Positions 17,150-26,172 of a DNA stretch of 64,000 nt are shown one piece after another (within the stretch, counting starts at the first letter, position 1; each line of letters begins with the position of its first letter). A program made the position numbers and the translations under genes. Source of the DNA: Thermoguttaceae bacterium. Lineage in GTDB: Bacteria > Planctomycetota > Planctomycetia > Pirellulales > Thermoguttaceae. The stretch is from assembly GCA_017447865.1 (NCBI GenBank), contig JAFSMO010000104.1, positions 62,001-126,000 on the forward strand. Reading direction: 5' to 3'. A model generated the notes under the pieces. It worked only from the letters and a program-made list of their open reading frames with translations, made no database searches and had not been told where the DNA came from.

Positions 17150-19990
17150 ATGAACAGAATGGCACGTTTTGCGTTAATATTTCTCGCCTCCCTTTTTTCC
17201 TCGGCGGTCTGTAATGCGGACCTGGACCTCGCCCGAAACGGGAAAAGTCTTGCGCTTTTAGTCCTCGCGCCGGACGTGGACCCGGGGATCCAGCAGGCTG
17301 CGGCTGACTTTCAGATCTACTTCGAGAAAATCACGGGCGCACCGCTTGAACTCTCGCTCACGCTTGGCGGCTCCACCCCCGCACAGGGCAAGATCCTGAT
17401 CATGGTCACGACCGTGGACCAGGCCCAGACCGGAAAGCTTCTGACCCCGGAAATGAAGAAGAAACTCAGCGGCGCGCGCTACGACGCCTGCGCACTGAGC
17501 GGCTCCGGAAAGCGCATCCTCATCGTGGGGAACAGCGTATTGGGGGCGCGGAACGGCATTTACGTTTTCCTCCAGAAGTACCTCGGCTGCAGGTGGTTCT
17601 ACCCGGGCGAGATGGGCGAGTACTACCCGAAAAACCCGACCATTTCGCTCAAGCCGTTCGAGGACTTCCAGAATCCGTCGTACGCCCGTCGCGAACTCGG
17701 CTGCTACTCGGTCTTCAAAGGGGTCTGGGACTACAAAGAGATTGAAAGCTGGACGTACAGAAACTGCCTCCACGGCGCGCTCTCGATGAAAAACTACCGT
17801 TTCGGCTCGGAAGGTAAAGGCGGCCACATGTCGTTCCAGGACGCGGTCCCCGAGTCGCTTTTCGACGAGCATCCGGAATACTTCCCCCTGATCGACGGCA
17901 AGCGCGTGAAGTGCCTGAAGGATAATCCGGAGATGCACGTCCAGCGGTGCGTCTCCAACCCGAAGGTCCGTGAGCTGATGATCAAGAGCATTTGTGACTT
18001 CTACGACTCGACCGAGGACGGTTCCTACTGCATGGGGGCGTGGGACATTGAAAACGCCTGGTGCCAGTGCGACGCGTGCCGGAAAATGGCCGACGACCAC
18101 GGCGACTACTCCATCTCGAAGATCTTCCACGTGTTTTACTCGGACGTGGCGCGTGAAGTGCGCAAGAAGTACCCGAACGCCAAGCTGAATTTCTTCATTT
18201 ACTCGCAGTACCGCGACCCGCCGAAGCCGGAGTGGAAGATCGAGTACCCGGAAAACATCGAGGCGATCTACTGCCCGCACGGGAAATGCGAGATGCACCG
18301 GTTCAACGACCCGAACTGCTTCCGGAACAAAAAGTACATGGACTGGTACGTCGCGTGGAAGAAGGCGTTCCCGAAGATGGAGTTTTCGATTTTCGACTAC
18401 CTGGTCTGCGTGAATAATCACTACGCGCCGCTTGAGTACATCGCGGGCGAAAACGTCAAGCAGTGGGTCAAAGACGGTTTTTCCGGCTACATCGACCACC
18501 AGAATAACGAAAACCAGATCTGGACGCACAACTGGCAGCTGACGTACATGAACGCGCGGCTTTTGTGGGACGCGTCGCTTTCCGTCGAGGAGATCATGGA
18601 CGAGGCGTACGACCTCTACTACGGCCCGGCCTCCAAAGCGATGAAGAAGTACCACGCCTACCGCCGCCAGCTTTGGGAGAACGCCCCAACGGAACACTGC
18701 GGTTACCCGCACTCCCCCGACCGGACGGGTGAATGCCTGCTCGTTCCGGGAAGCCAGGAGAAACTCGAGAAGTACCTCGCGAAAGCCCTGGAAGAACTGG
18801 ACGAAGCGGCCAAAGACCCCAAAGCCGACAAAGAACGCATCGAGATGAACCGCGCGCGCGTCCGGCAGGACCAGAAATTCCTCGAAACCATCTGGGTCGA
18901 AAACTACAAAAAGATCGAGGCCCTCGCGAAATCCGACCGTAAAATGCCGGTGCGGCCGTGCGTGGGCAAAATCACGATCGACGGCTCGCTCGATGAGGAC
19001 GCGTGGAAAAAGGCGCTTCCCGTCGATTCGTTCCGTCAGTCGGGCGGCGGCGACCCGACCGAGCAGACGCGCGTGAGCGTCCTTTACGACTCTCAAAACT
19101 GGTACATCGGGATCGAGGCGCTGACCGAAAACGCGAAAACCCCTCTGACCGCCCAGATCAAAGGCCCGGACAATCCGAAGACGAACGGCGACGACAGTCT
19201 GGAGATCTTCATCGCGGCCCCGGGCCAGGAGTACCGCCACTGGATGATCAACACGAACGGAGCGATCTACGACGCCAAGGGGACGAACAAAGTCTTCAAA
19301 ACGAAGATCCAGGCCAAGGTAAAGGTCCACAAAAAGCGCTACGTGCTGGAGGCGAAGATCCCGGTGCAGTCACTCGGCGCCGCCAAAATCGAGCCGGGCC
19401 AGGTCTGGCAGTTCCATTTCTGGCGGAACGTGACCAACCTGCAGGCCCCCGCCTCGCACGAGATGTACGGCCTGGACGGCGTGAAGCCACACGACCAGCC
19501 GCAGTTCCGCCGCGCGATGATCGGGACCTCCGTCCTGAAAAACGGCGACTTCAGCATCATCGACGAGGAAAAGCATTTCCCGAAAGACTGGGGCATCACC
19601 CCGGGCGGGACGCAGACCGAGGCAAAGGGGCGCACGGCCGTGAACCTTCACCCCTCGGCCCTTTACCAGTACATGACCATCGACGGCGCGTGGAAGAACG
19701 AGAAATACGTCGTCACCGGCCGCCTGCTCGCTTCCGGCATCTCGGGCAAGCAGCCCGCCCAGCTCACGGTTTACGTGCGCACGAATCGGGACCAGCTCGC
19801 CTTACCGGAGAAGGAGCGCAAGAGCGGAGTCTTCGGTGAACGCCGCGACGTGCTGAAGACGAATCTGACGGAAAACCCACAGGAGTTCACGTTCGAGTTC
19901 GACATGATCCCGGGTGAGCACGGCTACCTCTACGTGACCTCCGCCACGGACGCGACGGTTTACTACGTCATGGCCGCACGGAAAGAGTGA
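17150..19990 (+). CDS. Secreted DUF4838 protein with CBM9-like domain
   Basis: A 946-residue protein with a signal peptide (about residues 1-24, SAVCNA). The N-terminal 150 residues resemble the alpha-glucuronidase-like N-terminal domain found before DUF4838 (adjacent to a TIM-barrel-like region with RYDACALSGSGKRILIVGNS and YLGCRWFYPGEMGEYYP). The central region (about 180-480) has DUF4838 features such as NAWCQCDACRKMADDHGDYS. From about 605 there is a CBM9-like or DOMON-like sandwich (CVGKITIDGSLDEDAWKKA), and a final beta-rich module ends the protein. It is probably a polysaccharide-active enzyme or binding protein in the periplasm; the catalytic reaction is unproven. It stands alone with its own promoter and terminator. 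Confidence 0.85.
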   Translation: MNRMARFALIFLASLFSSAVCNADLDLARNGKSLALLVLAPDVDPGIQQAAADFQIYFEKITGAPLELSLTLGGSTPAQGKILIMVTTVDQAQTGKLLTPEMKKKLSGARYDACALSGSGKRILIVGNSVLGARNGIYVFLQKYLGCRWFYPGEMGEYYPKNPTISLKPFEDFQNPSYARRELGCYSVFKGVWDYKEIESWTYRNCLHGALSMKNYRFGSEGKGGHMSFQDAVPESLFDEHPEYFPLIDGKRVKCLKDNPEMHVQRCVSNPKVRELMIKSICDFYDSTEDGSYCMGAWDIENAWCQCDACRKMADDHGDYSISKIFHVFYSDVAREVRKKYPNAKLNFFIYSQYRDPPKPEWKIEYPENIEAIYCPHGKCEMHRFNDPNCFRNKKYMDWYVAWKKAFPKMEFSIFDYLVCVNNHYAPLEYIAGENVKQWVKDGFSGYIDHQNNENQIWTHNWQLTYMNARLLWDASLSVEEIMDEAYDLYYGPASKAMKKYHAYRRQLWENAPTEHCGYPHSPDRTGECLLVPGSQEKLEKYLAKALEELDEAAKDPKADKERIEMNRARVRQDQKFLETIWVENYKKIEALAKSDRKMPVRPCVGKITIDGSLDEDAWKKALPVDSFRQSGGGDPTEQTRVSVLYDSQNWYIGIEALTENAKTPLTAQIKGPDNPKTNGDDSLEIFIAAPGQEYRHWMINTNGAIYDAKGTNKVFKTKIQAKVKVHKKRYVLEAKIPVQSLGAAKIEPGQVWQFHFWRNVTNLQAPASHEMYGLDGVKPHDQPQFRRAMIGTSVLKNGDFSIIDEEKHFPKDWGITPGGTQTEAKGRTAVNLHPSALYQYMTIDGAWKNEKYVVTGRLLASGISGKQPAQLTVYVRTNRDQLALPEKERKSGVFGERRDVLKTNLTENPQEFTFEFDMIPGEHGYLYVTSATDATVYYVMAARKE

Positions 19991-20019
19991 GGCGAGAAAG
20001 ACTTTTAGACCTTCAGAAG

Positions 20020-20054
20020 GAACGCGCCAAACAAGATTTTGGCGCGTTCTTTTT
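20020..20054 (+). terminator. Intrinsic terminator after the DUF4838 gene
   Basis: A perfect 12-bp stem (GAACGCGCCAAA with TTTGGCGCGTTC), 6-nt loop, then TTTTT. Confidence 0.92.
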
Positions 20055-20284
20055 CGTACAATTTCCACATTCAGATGTTCTGCACTGATTTAGAAAAAAC
20101 CCCGCGAAACAATACTCATAAGAAAAGACTTTTTAACCAATTTAACAATTGCCCCATCTATCCTACATAAGGAATATCTAAATTCCTGTTTATAAATGAA
20201 AAAGGCAGATTGTTGAAATAATATACAATTTTCTTCTATGTAAAGATTTTGACAGGACTTATATGTCATAGTATTTGAACATTG
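20055..20284. other. AT-rich left margin of the R-M island
   Basis: Non-coding, abruptly AT-rich sequence between the terminator and the methyltransferase stop. No repeat, att-like sequence or mobile gene is visible. Confidence 0.5.
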
Positions 20285-21868
20285 TTATTTATTTCGTTCA
20301 TAATTTAGGAATATATCTGTTACCATGCAATTAATTTTATCCTCTAATTGTTTAACAGTTCTGTTATCTTCAATAGAAGAATAACTCATGATTTCATCGA
20401 CCAAATTGCTAATTTCTTCAATCACTTCAGAAGATGGTTCGATATAAGGAATAAGTTTAATATAATTCGCCGAATTATTAGCGGTAGGATTGATGATATG
20501 TATTATTTGATTGACAATATCCGAGTTCATTAAAGCCAAGATATATTTTAGTTTTGTTTTATCTTTTGGAAATATTCCGACTATGGATTGATCAAAAACC
20601 CTATTTTGCATTATAAATGCTTTGATAATACTTGACTTAACCATGGGAATACCGATTCCCATCTTAAAGTAGAAATCTGAGTTCTGAAATCTTGCCTTTT
20701 TATCTCTTTTGTAAAAAGATACAGTCTCACTATCCCATCTGACAAACCAATCTTCATGATTACGAACGTATCGATACTCAGAAGCACTTTTTATAAACGG
20801 TATATATGCTTCCTTCATATTTGATACTCCATCTGTTGAGAAGTTATCAACAATCATACTTGGATTTATTACAGCATAGTTTTTTGCACCTTTTAGATCT
20901 TTGGAAACAGTTTTTATAAACTTTGTATTGTTTCCCGTATAAAAACCCGTTACTATGTCTGCAACATCTCCAAGATTTACAGTAGAATCTTTAAGTATTG
21001 AAGCAATTTTATTATCTGCTAAAATAAATCGATGTTGAGGATTTGATAAAATATCACTTTGCTTGAGATGGAATAACTCTATGTGTTCAGGCAAAGCTTC
21101 CTGTGAAATTAGCTTTCGAAATTCATCAGATTTTTTAAACCCTCTATAAACTTTCACACAATTGTTTATTGCATCGTGTATGTCACTGCGTTCTAAAGTA
21201 ATAATACACAAATTTGAATAACCAAAACTGATGCCAGGGAAGAATTTTGATGGAAAAATGATTATTTCTTTAATCATCGTCTTTTTAAGCAAAAGTTCAC
21301 GGAGCTTTGTATGCATATTAACATATAGAAATGTATCAGGAATAATGAATGACAATTTACCTTTAATTTTCAAAACTGATATGCAACGCAATAAAAATAA
21401 AGAATATGTTTCTTTCACATACTGCCCAATATATTTCTTCTTTAATTGATCTCGTCGATCATAGTCCTGCCAAGCACCATAAGGTGGATTTCCTATTACT
21501 CCAGTATAATATCCCCCTGTTGAGCTAAAAATATCTAATTGCTCATCAAGTAATGTATCTGTTTGTTTTAACCATAATTGCGAGACATCATATTGATCAA
21601 GCTCTTGATCAAAAAGTGTGTCCGTTTTCCTAACGTAAACATTTGGATTATTATCATATTTTCTTTGCAATATGGATATTGCTTCATCGTTAATATCTAA
21701 AGCATCAATATGGACTTTAATTCCTGTTCGAAGTATTTCATCTATGAATATTCCCTCGCCTGCCGATGGCTCTAAAATAATATCTCCATCATTTATTTCT
21801 AATCGAGAAGACATGTAAAAAGTAATATCATTTGAATTAGTATAAAATGAACAAAACTGATCTTTCAT
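20285..21868 (-). CDS. N6-adenine DNA methyltransferase of a type II R-M system (TaqI/Eco57I-like)
   Basis: A 527-residue class gamma amino-methyltransferase. Motif I (SAM binding) is IILEPSAGEGIF at about 30-41 and motif IV is NPPY at 127-130, typical of N6-adenine methylation. The C-terminal half carries a TaqI-type target-recognition region (LGDVADIVTGFYTGNNTKF). It protects host DNA at the recognition site, which is unknown. The start at 21868 (MKDQFCSFYT) follows an AGGAG ribosome binding site; a further in-frame ATG 12 codons upstream lacks one. It is 57 nt downstream of the restriction endonuclease gene and has the same very AT-rich composition, unlike the flanking genes. Horizontal acquisition is likely. 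Confidence 0.88.
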   Translation of the reverse strand: MKDQFCSFYTNSNDITFYMSSRLEINDGDIILEPSAGEGIFIDEILRTGIKVHIDALDINDEAISILQRKYDNNPNVYVRKTDTLFDQELDQYDVSQLWLKQTDTLLDEQLDIFSSTGGYYTGVIGNPPYGAWQDYDRRDQLKKKYIGQYVKETYSLFLLRCISVLKIKGKLSFIIPDTFLYVNMHTKLRELLLKKTMIKEIIIFPSKFFPGISFGYSNLCIITLERSDIHDAINNCVKVYRGFKKSDEFRKLISQEALPEHIELFHLKQSDILSNPQHRFILADNKIASILKDSTVNLGDVADIVTGFYTGNNTKFIKTVSKDLKGAKNYAVINPSMIVDNFSTDGVSNMKEAYIPFIKSASEYRYVRNHEDWFVRWDSETVSFYKRDKKARFQNSDFYFKMGIGIPMVKSSIIKAFIMQNRVFDQSIVGIFPKDKTKLKYILALMNSDIVNQIIHIINPTANNSANYIKLIPYIEPSSEVIEEISNLVDEIMSYSSIEDNRTVKQLEDKINCMVTDIFLNYERNK

Positions 21869-21925
21869 GACTATACTCCTACTCGAATTAAACTTAAGTC
21901 TCAACTTAAGTATATCACAAAATTC

Positions 21926-22816
21926 TCACCATGTCAAGTACCTCAAAAGGTTTTTTTCCTCAAGATGTGCTCTCAATTCATTGCTTATATCGTTCTCCCA
22001 ATCAATATTTTCATCAATCCACTTACGCATGTCAAAACCGGTAAAATTTTGCATTGCTACATAGCTGTTATTTGCACAATAGACATCCCAATATGGTGAG
22101 TTCTTCAACGTTTGTAAATAATGATTATTTTCGTCCTCGGTTTGTCTAACAAACAATAATGTTCTCTCGATTTCTCCCAGCGAATTATATATACTTGCCA
22201 CAAGTAATAAACGATTGGTATTTCCTTTTTCATTTGAACTAAATCCACTTTTAAAATCACAGTTATAGTGAATACCATCCTGTTCAAAATGGAGATCAAG
22301 ACCTAATTTAATACCTCCACTATCAACCATTGTCCAAGGAATAGAATAATGCCGTTTTAATTCATTTTTGGTTTCTTGGTCTAAGTTCAAACCATCGATA
22401 TAATCCGTCGCATCTTTCTTAATAGTATTCTGAACCATTTTAAAATCAGGTGGATCAATGATTGTTAGTTTTCTAATTGGGTACTCAAACGGCAGTTTAC
22501 AAAATGGCTCCCATAATTCTCCTATACGTCTTGCAAAATCCATATTTTCATATGGCCATACAGAATTCCTGGCATCAAGCATTACAATGTAGGAAGCATA
22601 TGTGATAATGAGCGTTTCATTAAGCAACTCGATTTGAGTCATATTTTCAGAATGATCTTTTAAATTTTGAATCAAACCATCATGGACATCATTAATGAAT
22701 TTATTTATCTCCCTCGCTTGATCTTTATGATCTTCAAATCGTAAACATATCTTCTCTTTTTCGCCACAAACTTTCTTCGTAAAAAAAGCTATCCATTCAG
22801 ACTTGTCACATTTCAT
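21926..22816 (-). CDS. Putative type II restriction endonuclease (PD-(D/E)XK fold)
   Basis: A 296-residue protein with no specific enzyme family recognised. A PD-(D/E)XK-like active site is visible: D174 in KLGLDLHFEQ, then D187-F-K189 in NCDFKSG, with the normal spacing for two metal-binding acids and a Lys. The flanking beta-hairpin (LHFEQDGIHYNCDFK) fits the fold. It lies directly upstream of an adenine methyltransferase in the same orientation, which supports the role of cognate nuclease. The composition is as AT-rich as the methyltransferase gene. No controller (C) protein gene is seen. The recognition sequence cannot be inferred. Confidence 0.75.
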   Translation of the reverse strand: MKCDKSEWIAFFTKKVCGEKEKICLRFEDHKDQAREINKFINDVHDGLIQNLKDHSENMTQIELLNETLIITYASYIVMLDARNSVWPYENMDFARRIGELWEPFCKLPFEYPIRKLTIIDPPDFKMVQNTIKKDATDYIDGLNLDQETKNELKRHYSIPWTMVDSGGIKLGLDLHFEQDGIHYNCDFKSGFSSNEKGNTNRLLLVASIYNSLGEIERTLLFVRQTEDENNHYLQTLKNSPYWDVYCANNSYVAMQNFTGFDMRKWIDENIDWENDISNELRAHLEEKNLLRYLTW

Positions 22817-22959
22817 AAATTTAATATCTCCTTAACTAAAATTAAGCAAATGACTAACAGATTAAAAACACATTTTTTATTATATCATGACATAGAACTC
22901 AAGTCAATATTTTGACAAAATATTTTTTGTAAATAGGCAAACATAGGTGTTTTCGCTTC

Positions 22960-23943
22960 CTACTCCTTTTCCCCCAGTCTCGCGTTTCGTTTCAGCCCGG
23001 GGAGCGTCGCACGCCAGAACGGCGTGTGGGCGAAAACACGGCGGAAATCTTCTTCCGTCATTTCAGGGACCGAGCTCAAATCGATGGCCGTCCGCTCGCG
23101 TTTTTTCAGGATCTTCTGGTTCCACGGGCACGCGCGCTGGCACTCGTCGCAGCCCATGACCCGATTTCCGATCAGGGGGAGCATTTCCGGAGCGAAATCC
23201 CCGCGGGTCTCGATCGTCAGGGCGCTGACGCACCGCCGGACGTCCACCCCGTCGTCGCTCAGCGCACCGGACGGGCAGTTTTTCTGGCATTTGCCGCACG
23301 TTTCGCAGGCACGACGGAGCCGAAGCGTTTCTTCGTGGGTCAGAAGCGGCAAAAACGGGAGTTTTTCGGTCGTGAGGATCGACGCGATGAAGAAAAAACT
23401 CCCAAACTCCGGGTGGATCAGCATCCGGTTCCGCCCGATGAAGCCCAGGCCGGCGGTTTCGGCGTACTCACGCTCCAAAAGCGGCGCCGTATCGACGATC
23501 CCTCGCGAGGTTTGGTCCGGGAACGCGGCCTTCAGCTCCTTCTGGAACTTTTTGAGCCGTTTGCGGATCACGTCGTGGTAATCGATGCCGCTCGAGGCGT
23601 ACTCGGCCACCCAGCCCCAGCCTTTCGGGAGCGAATCCCACGCGGAGTCCTGCGGGAGTTTGTGCAAAAGCTTCATCACGGGCCAGTCGCCGAACTCCTC
23701 ACGCGCCGTGCGCTCGACCTCCCCGAACGGCATGCCGAGCATGATGACCGACCGCGCCCCGGGCAGAACCGACTCGGGCGACTTCCTCGCCTCGGCATTT
23801 TCCCGCAGGTAGTCGAGTTCGCCGTTCATCCCGGCCGTGAGCCACTGCTCGTAGGCGAGAAACGTCCGCGACTTTTCCGCCGGCACGATCCCGACGAGCG
23901 GAAAGCCGAATGAATGAGCGAGCTGGATGATTTGATTCTGCAT
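22960..23943 (-). CDS. queG: Epoxyqueuosine reductase
   Basis: A 327-residue cobalamin- and iron-sulfur-dependent enzyme that reduces epoxyqueuosine to queuosine in the anticodon of GUN tRNAs, the last step of the pathway. It shows the QueG N-terminus (FGFPLVGIVPAE), GVDYHDVI-like YASSGIDYHDVIRKRL, and the two ferredoxin-type cysteine clusters CETCGKCQKNCPSG and CDECQRACPWN. The short form without a C-terminal HEAT domain is used. The start at 23943 (MQNQIIQLAHS) is preferred over an in-frame ATG 24 codons upstream because the homologous region begins there; no clear ribosome binding site is seen for either. Composition returns to GC-rich, which marks the right edge of the R-M island. Confidence 0.93.
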   Translation of the reverse strand: MQNQIIQLAHSFGFPLVGIVPAEKSRTFLAYEQWLTAGMNGELDYLRENAEARKSPESVLPGARSVIMLGMPFGEVERTAREEFGDWPVMKLLHKLPQDSAWDSLPKGWGWVAEYASSGIDYHDVIRKRLKKFQKELKAAFPDQTSRGIVDTAPLLEREYAETAGLGFIGRNRMLIHPEFGSFFFIASILTTEKLPFLPLLTHEETLRLRRACETCGKCQKNCPSGALSDDGVDVRRCVSALTIETRGDFAPEMLPLIGNRVMGCDECQRACPWNQKILKKRERTAIDLSSVPEMTEEDFRRVFAHTPFWRATLPGLKRNARLGEKE

Positions 23944-24073
23944 TTTGGAACGTGGGAAAAGTATCTGAAAAAAGAGCGTGGGCCTTTTATATTTCCTCAT
24001 CTTACAAATCGGCACAAACTTCGGTTCTTTCGCGGAATTCCCGAAAAAAATCTCAAAAAAAGGGGCCTTTTCC

Positions 24074-24102
24074 TTGACAGAATGACGAAAATATGCTATA
24101 CT
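24074..24102 (+). promoter_or_regulatory. Near-perfect sigma70-type promoter of the BMC shell gene
   Basis: TTGACA (24074-24079), exactly 17 nt, TATACT (24097-24102). Only one base departs from consensus. It lies about 40 nt upstream of the start codon. Confidence 0.82.
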
Positions 24103-24143
24103 GAAATCTGGTAAAATTTTAGGTCCCCAAACGAGGAAGAATC

Positions 24144-24704
24144 ATGGAAAAAACGATGTGCGTCGGCGTCGTTGAGTTTCAAAGCGTCGGAAAAGGAATG
24201 CAGGCTCAGGACGAAATGATCAAAACCTCCACCGTTCAGGTCCTGATCGGCCGGACGATCTGCGCGGGCAAGTACCTCCTGGCCGTCAGCGGCGGCGTGG
24301 ATGAGGTCCAGACCGCGGTCGATACCGGTGTGAAAATCGGCGGCGAGGCGGTCATCGACTCGCTCGTCTGCCCTCGCGTTCACCCGGCGGTTTTCGCGGC
24401 CCTGGGCGGCTCCGTGATCCTTCCCTCCCCCCGGGTCCCGGCTCTGGGGATCGTCGAGTCGTTCGGCGCGTGCTCCATCATGGCGGCATCCGACTACGCG
24501 GCCAAAGCCGGAAATGTGACGCTCATCCGGCTCCATCTGGCGATGGCGCTGGGCGGAAAGGGCCTTTTGATGCTCGTCGGCCCGCTTTCCGACGTGAAAA
24601 CCAGCACCAAAGCCGCGGGCGACGAGATCCGCCGGCGCGGCCTGCTCGTTTCGGAAGTCGTCATTTCCAACCCGTCCGAGGAACTGCTGACCGAGTACCT
24701 CTGA
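24144..24704 (+). CDS. Bacterial microcompartment shell protein with tandem BMC domains (BMC-T type)
   Basis: A 186-residue protein made of two BMC folds: residues 4-90 (CVGVVEFQSVGKGMQAQDEMIKTS start, GGVDEVQTAVDTG helix) and 97-180 (ALGIVESFGACSIMAASDYAAKAG start, GPLSDVKTSTKAAGDE helix). Tandem BMC proteins form trimers that tile the facets of microcompartment shells and can gate pores. A GAGGA ribosome binding site (24133-24137) and a near-consensus promoter precede it. No other shell protein, aldehyde dehydrogenase or lyase gene is nearby; the next gene, nadK, follows by 23 nt. It may serve a compartment encoded elsewhere, for example of the fucose/rhamnose type known in planctomycetes. 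Confidence 0.93.
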   Translation: MEKTMCVGVVEFQSVGKGMQAQDEMIKTSTVQVLIGRTICAGKYLLAVSGGVDEVQTAVDTGVKIGGEAVIDSLVCPRVHPAVFAALGGSVILPSPRVPALGIVESFGACSIMAASDYAAKAGNVTLIRLHLAMALGGKGLLMLVGPLSDVKTSTKAAGDEIRRRGLLVSEVVISNPSEELLTEYL

Positions 24705-24727
24705 TTCGTTATTCCAAAATTGAATTC

Positions 24728-25642
24728 ATGCGCGTTTTAATTCTCGGCTACCAAAACCGACCCGGTGTTCCAGAAACCGTCCAGGCTCTCCGGCCCACCA
24801 TCGAAAAGCACGTCGAAATCGTCCTCGAAGACCTCACCGGCAAAGCGGACCTTTCGGGCGTACCGGCGGACATTGCGCTCGTTTTCGGCGGCGACGGGTC
24901 GATTTTGCGCGCGGTTCAGCAGATGGGTCAACACCAGATCCCGCTTCTGGCGGTCAATCTGGGCCGACTCGGTTTTCTGGCGGAGCTTTCCCGGGACGAC
25001 GATCTGATCGCGGTGCTGAAAAAACTCGCCAAACTGGAACGGTCGAAAGGGCCGGGCTGGCTCGAAGCGCTCCGGAATTCCACGTCCAGCGCTCCCACCA
25101 AAACGAATGGAGGGTTTTCGATTTCCCGAAACCGGCTGCTGAACTGCACCGTCCGGAAAGACGTCGGCACGGCCCGCGAGACGGAAATTTCCTCGCTGGT
25201 GATGAACGAAACGGCCATTCAAAGCGCCGAGTTCCACATCATCGAGCTGCGGATCTGGGCCGACGCGGAGTGCGTGACGACCTGCCGCTGCGATGGGATC
25301 ATCCTCGCCACGCCGATCGGTTCCACCGCGCATAATCTCTCGGTCGGCGGGCCGATCCTTCGTTTGGGCCTCGATGCGGTGGTGATTTCGCCGATCGCGC
25401 CGCATACGCTGACTTTCCGGCCGATCATCGATTCCTCGCTGCGCAAGTACCGGTTCCAACTGACGTCTGACCGCACGAAAACGGCCGTGGTGGTGGACGG
25501 GAACCAGATCGCGGAGATCACGCCGACGGACGAGGTGGAAATTTCACCTTCCCCGATCGAGTTCCAAATGCTGAACGTTCCGGGCTTTTCGTACTACCTG
25601 CGGCTCCAGAAGAAACTCGGCTGGGGCGGGCATTTGGGTTAA
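24728..25642 (+). CDS. nadK: NAD kinase
   Basis: A 304-residue ATP-NAD kinase producing NADP. The GGDGS motif occurs in VFGGDGSILRAVQ, followed by VNLGRLGFLAEL, the NE motif (VMNETAIQS) and the conserved DGIILATPIGSTAHNLSVGGPIL (TGSTA appears as IGSTA). The ATG at 24728 gives a family-typical length and is 23 nt after the BMC gene, so the two are probably cotranscribed. A longer reading frame extends upstream through the BMC gene but has no family similarity. No ribosome binding site is obvious. Confidence 0.95.
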   Translation: MRVLILGYQNRPGVPETVQALRPTIEKHVEIVLEDLTGKADLSGVPADIALVFGGDGSILRAVQQMGQHQIPLLAVNLGRLGFLAELSRDDDLIAVLKKLAKLERSKGPGWLEALRNSTSSAPTKTNGGFSISRNRLLNCTVRKDVGTARETEISSLVMNETAIQSAEFHIIELRIWADAECVTTCRCDGIILATPIGSTAHNLSVGGPILRLGLDAVVISPIAPHTLTFRPIIDSSLRKYRFQLTSDRTKTAVVVDGNQIAEITPTDEVEISPSPIEFQMLNVPGFSYYLRLQKKLGWGGHLG

Positions 25643-25706
25643 AATCCAACGGAAATGCGGCAGGGAGGCCGCTTTTTGATCCTTTTTTTCGTAGCAGACT
25701 CAAATC

Positions 25707-26156
25707 ATGATCATTTCCCCCGCGTCCTTTTCCGACCTTCCGGAGATCCTCGCTCTTCAACGCCTTGCGTTCCAGACGGAAGCGGAGATTCTGCAGGACT
25801 GGACGATCCAGCCGCTAACCGAAACGCTGGAAGAGGTTCAGCAGGAATTCGAGGCGGGGCCCGTTTTGAAGGCCTGCGACGAAAAAACCGGCCAGATCGT
25901 CGGCTCCATCCGCGGGCGGGTGAAGGACGGAACGCTTTTCTTCGCCAAGCTCGTGGTTCACCCGGATTTTCGGCGTCAGGGAATCGGCCTGGCCCTTTTG
26001 AACGTGCTGGAAAAAACTGTCCCTCATCAGCGTGCCGAGCTTTTCACCCGGGCCGACAATTTGGGGAACGTGCGCCTTTACGAAAGCGCGGGGTTCCGCA
26101 AAGTCCGGACGGTAAAAGAAACCGAAAAACTTTCCTTTGTGTTTTTTGAAAAGTAG
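25707..26156 (+). CDS. GNAT-family N-acetyltransferase
   Basis: A 149-residue single-domain GNAT protein. The acetyl-CoA pyrophosphate-binding motif is seen as VHPDFRRQGIGLALL (Q/R-x-x-G-x-G/A) with the preceding beta-strand LFFAKLVV, and the C-terminal NVRLYESAGFRKV motif is typical of the family. It transfers an acetyl group to an unknown amine. It lies 64 nt after nadK on the same strand and its 3' end is 16 nt from the next gene, consistent with an operon nadK-GNAT-NPCBM. Confidence 0.9.
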   Translation: MIISPASFSDLPEILALQRLAFQTEAEILQDWTIQPLTETLEEVQQEFEAGPVLKACDEKTGQIVGSIRGRVKDGTLFFAKLVVHPDFRRQGIGLALLNVLEKTVPHQRAELFTRADNLGNVRLYESAGFRKVRTVKETEKLSFVFFEK

Positions 26157-26172
26157 AATAATCAATCCGAAA

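Noticed and set aside
17258..19330. 690-codon minus-strand open frame opposite the DUF4838 gene
   Set aside because: Same antisense artefact; the plus strand has a signal peptide, promoter and terminator.
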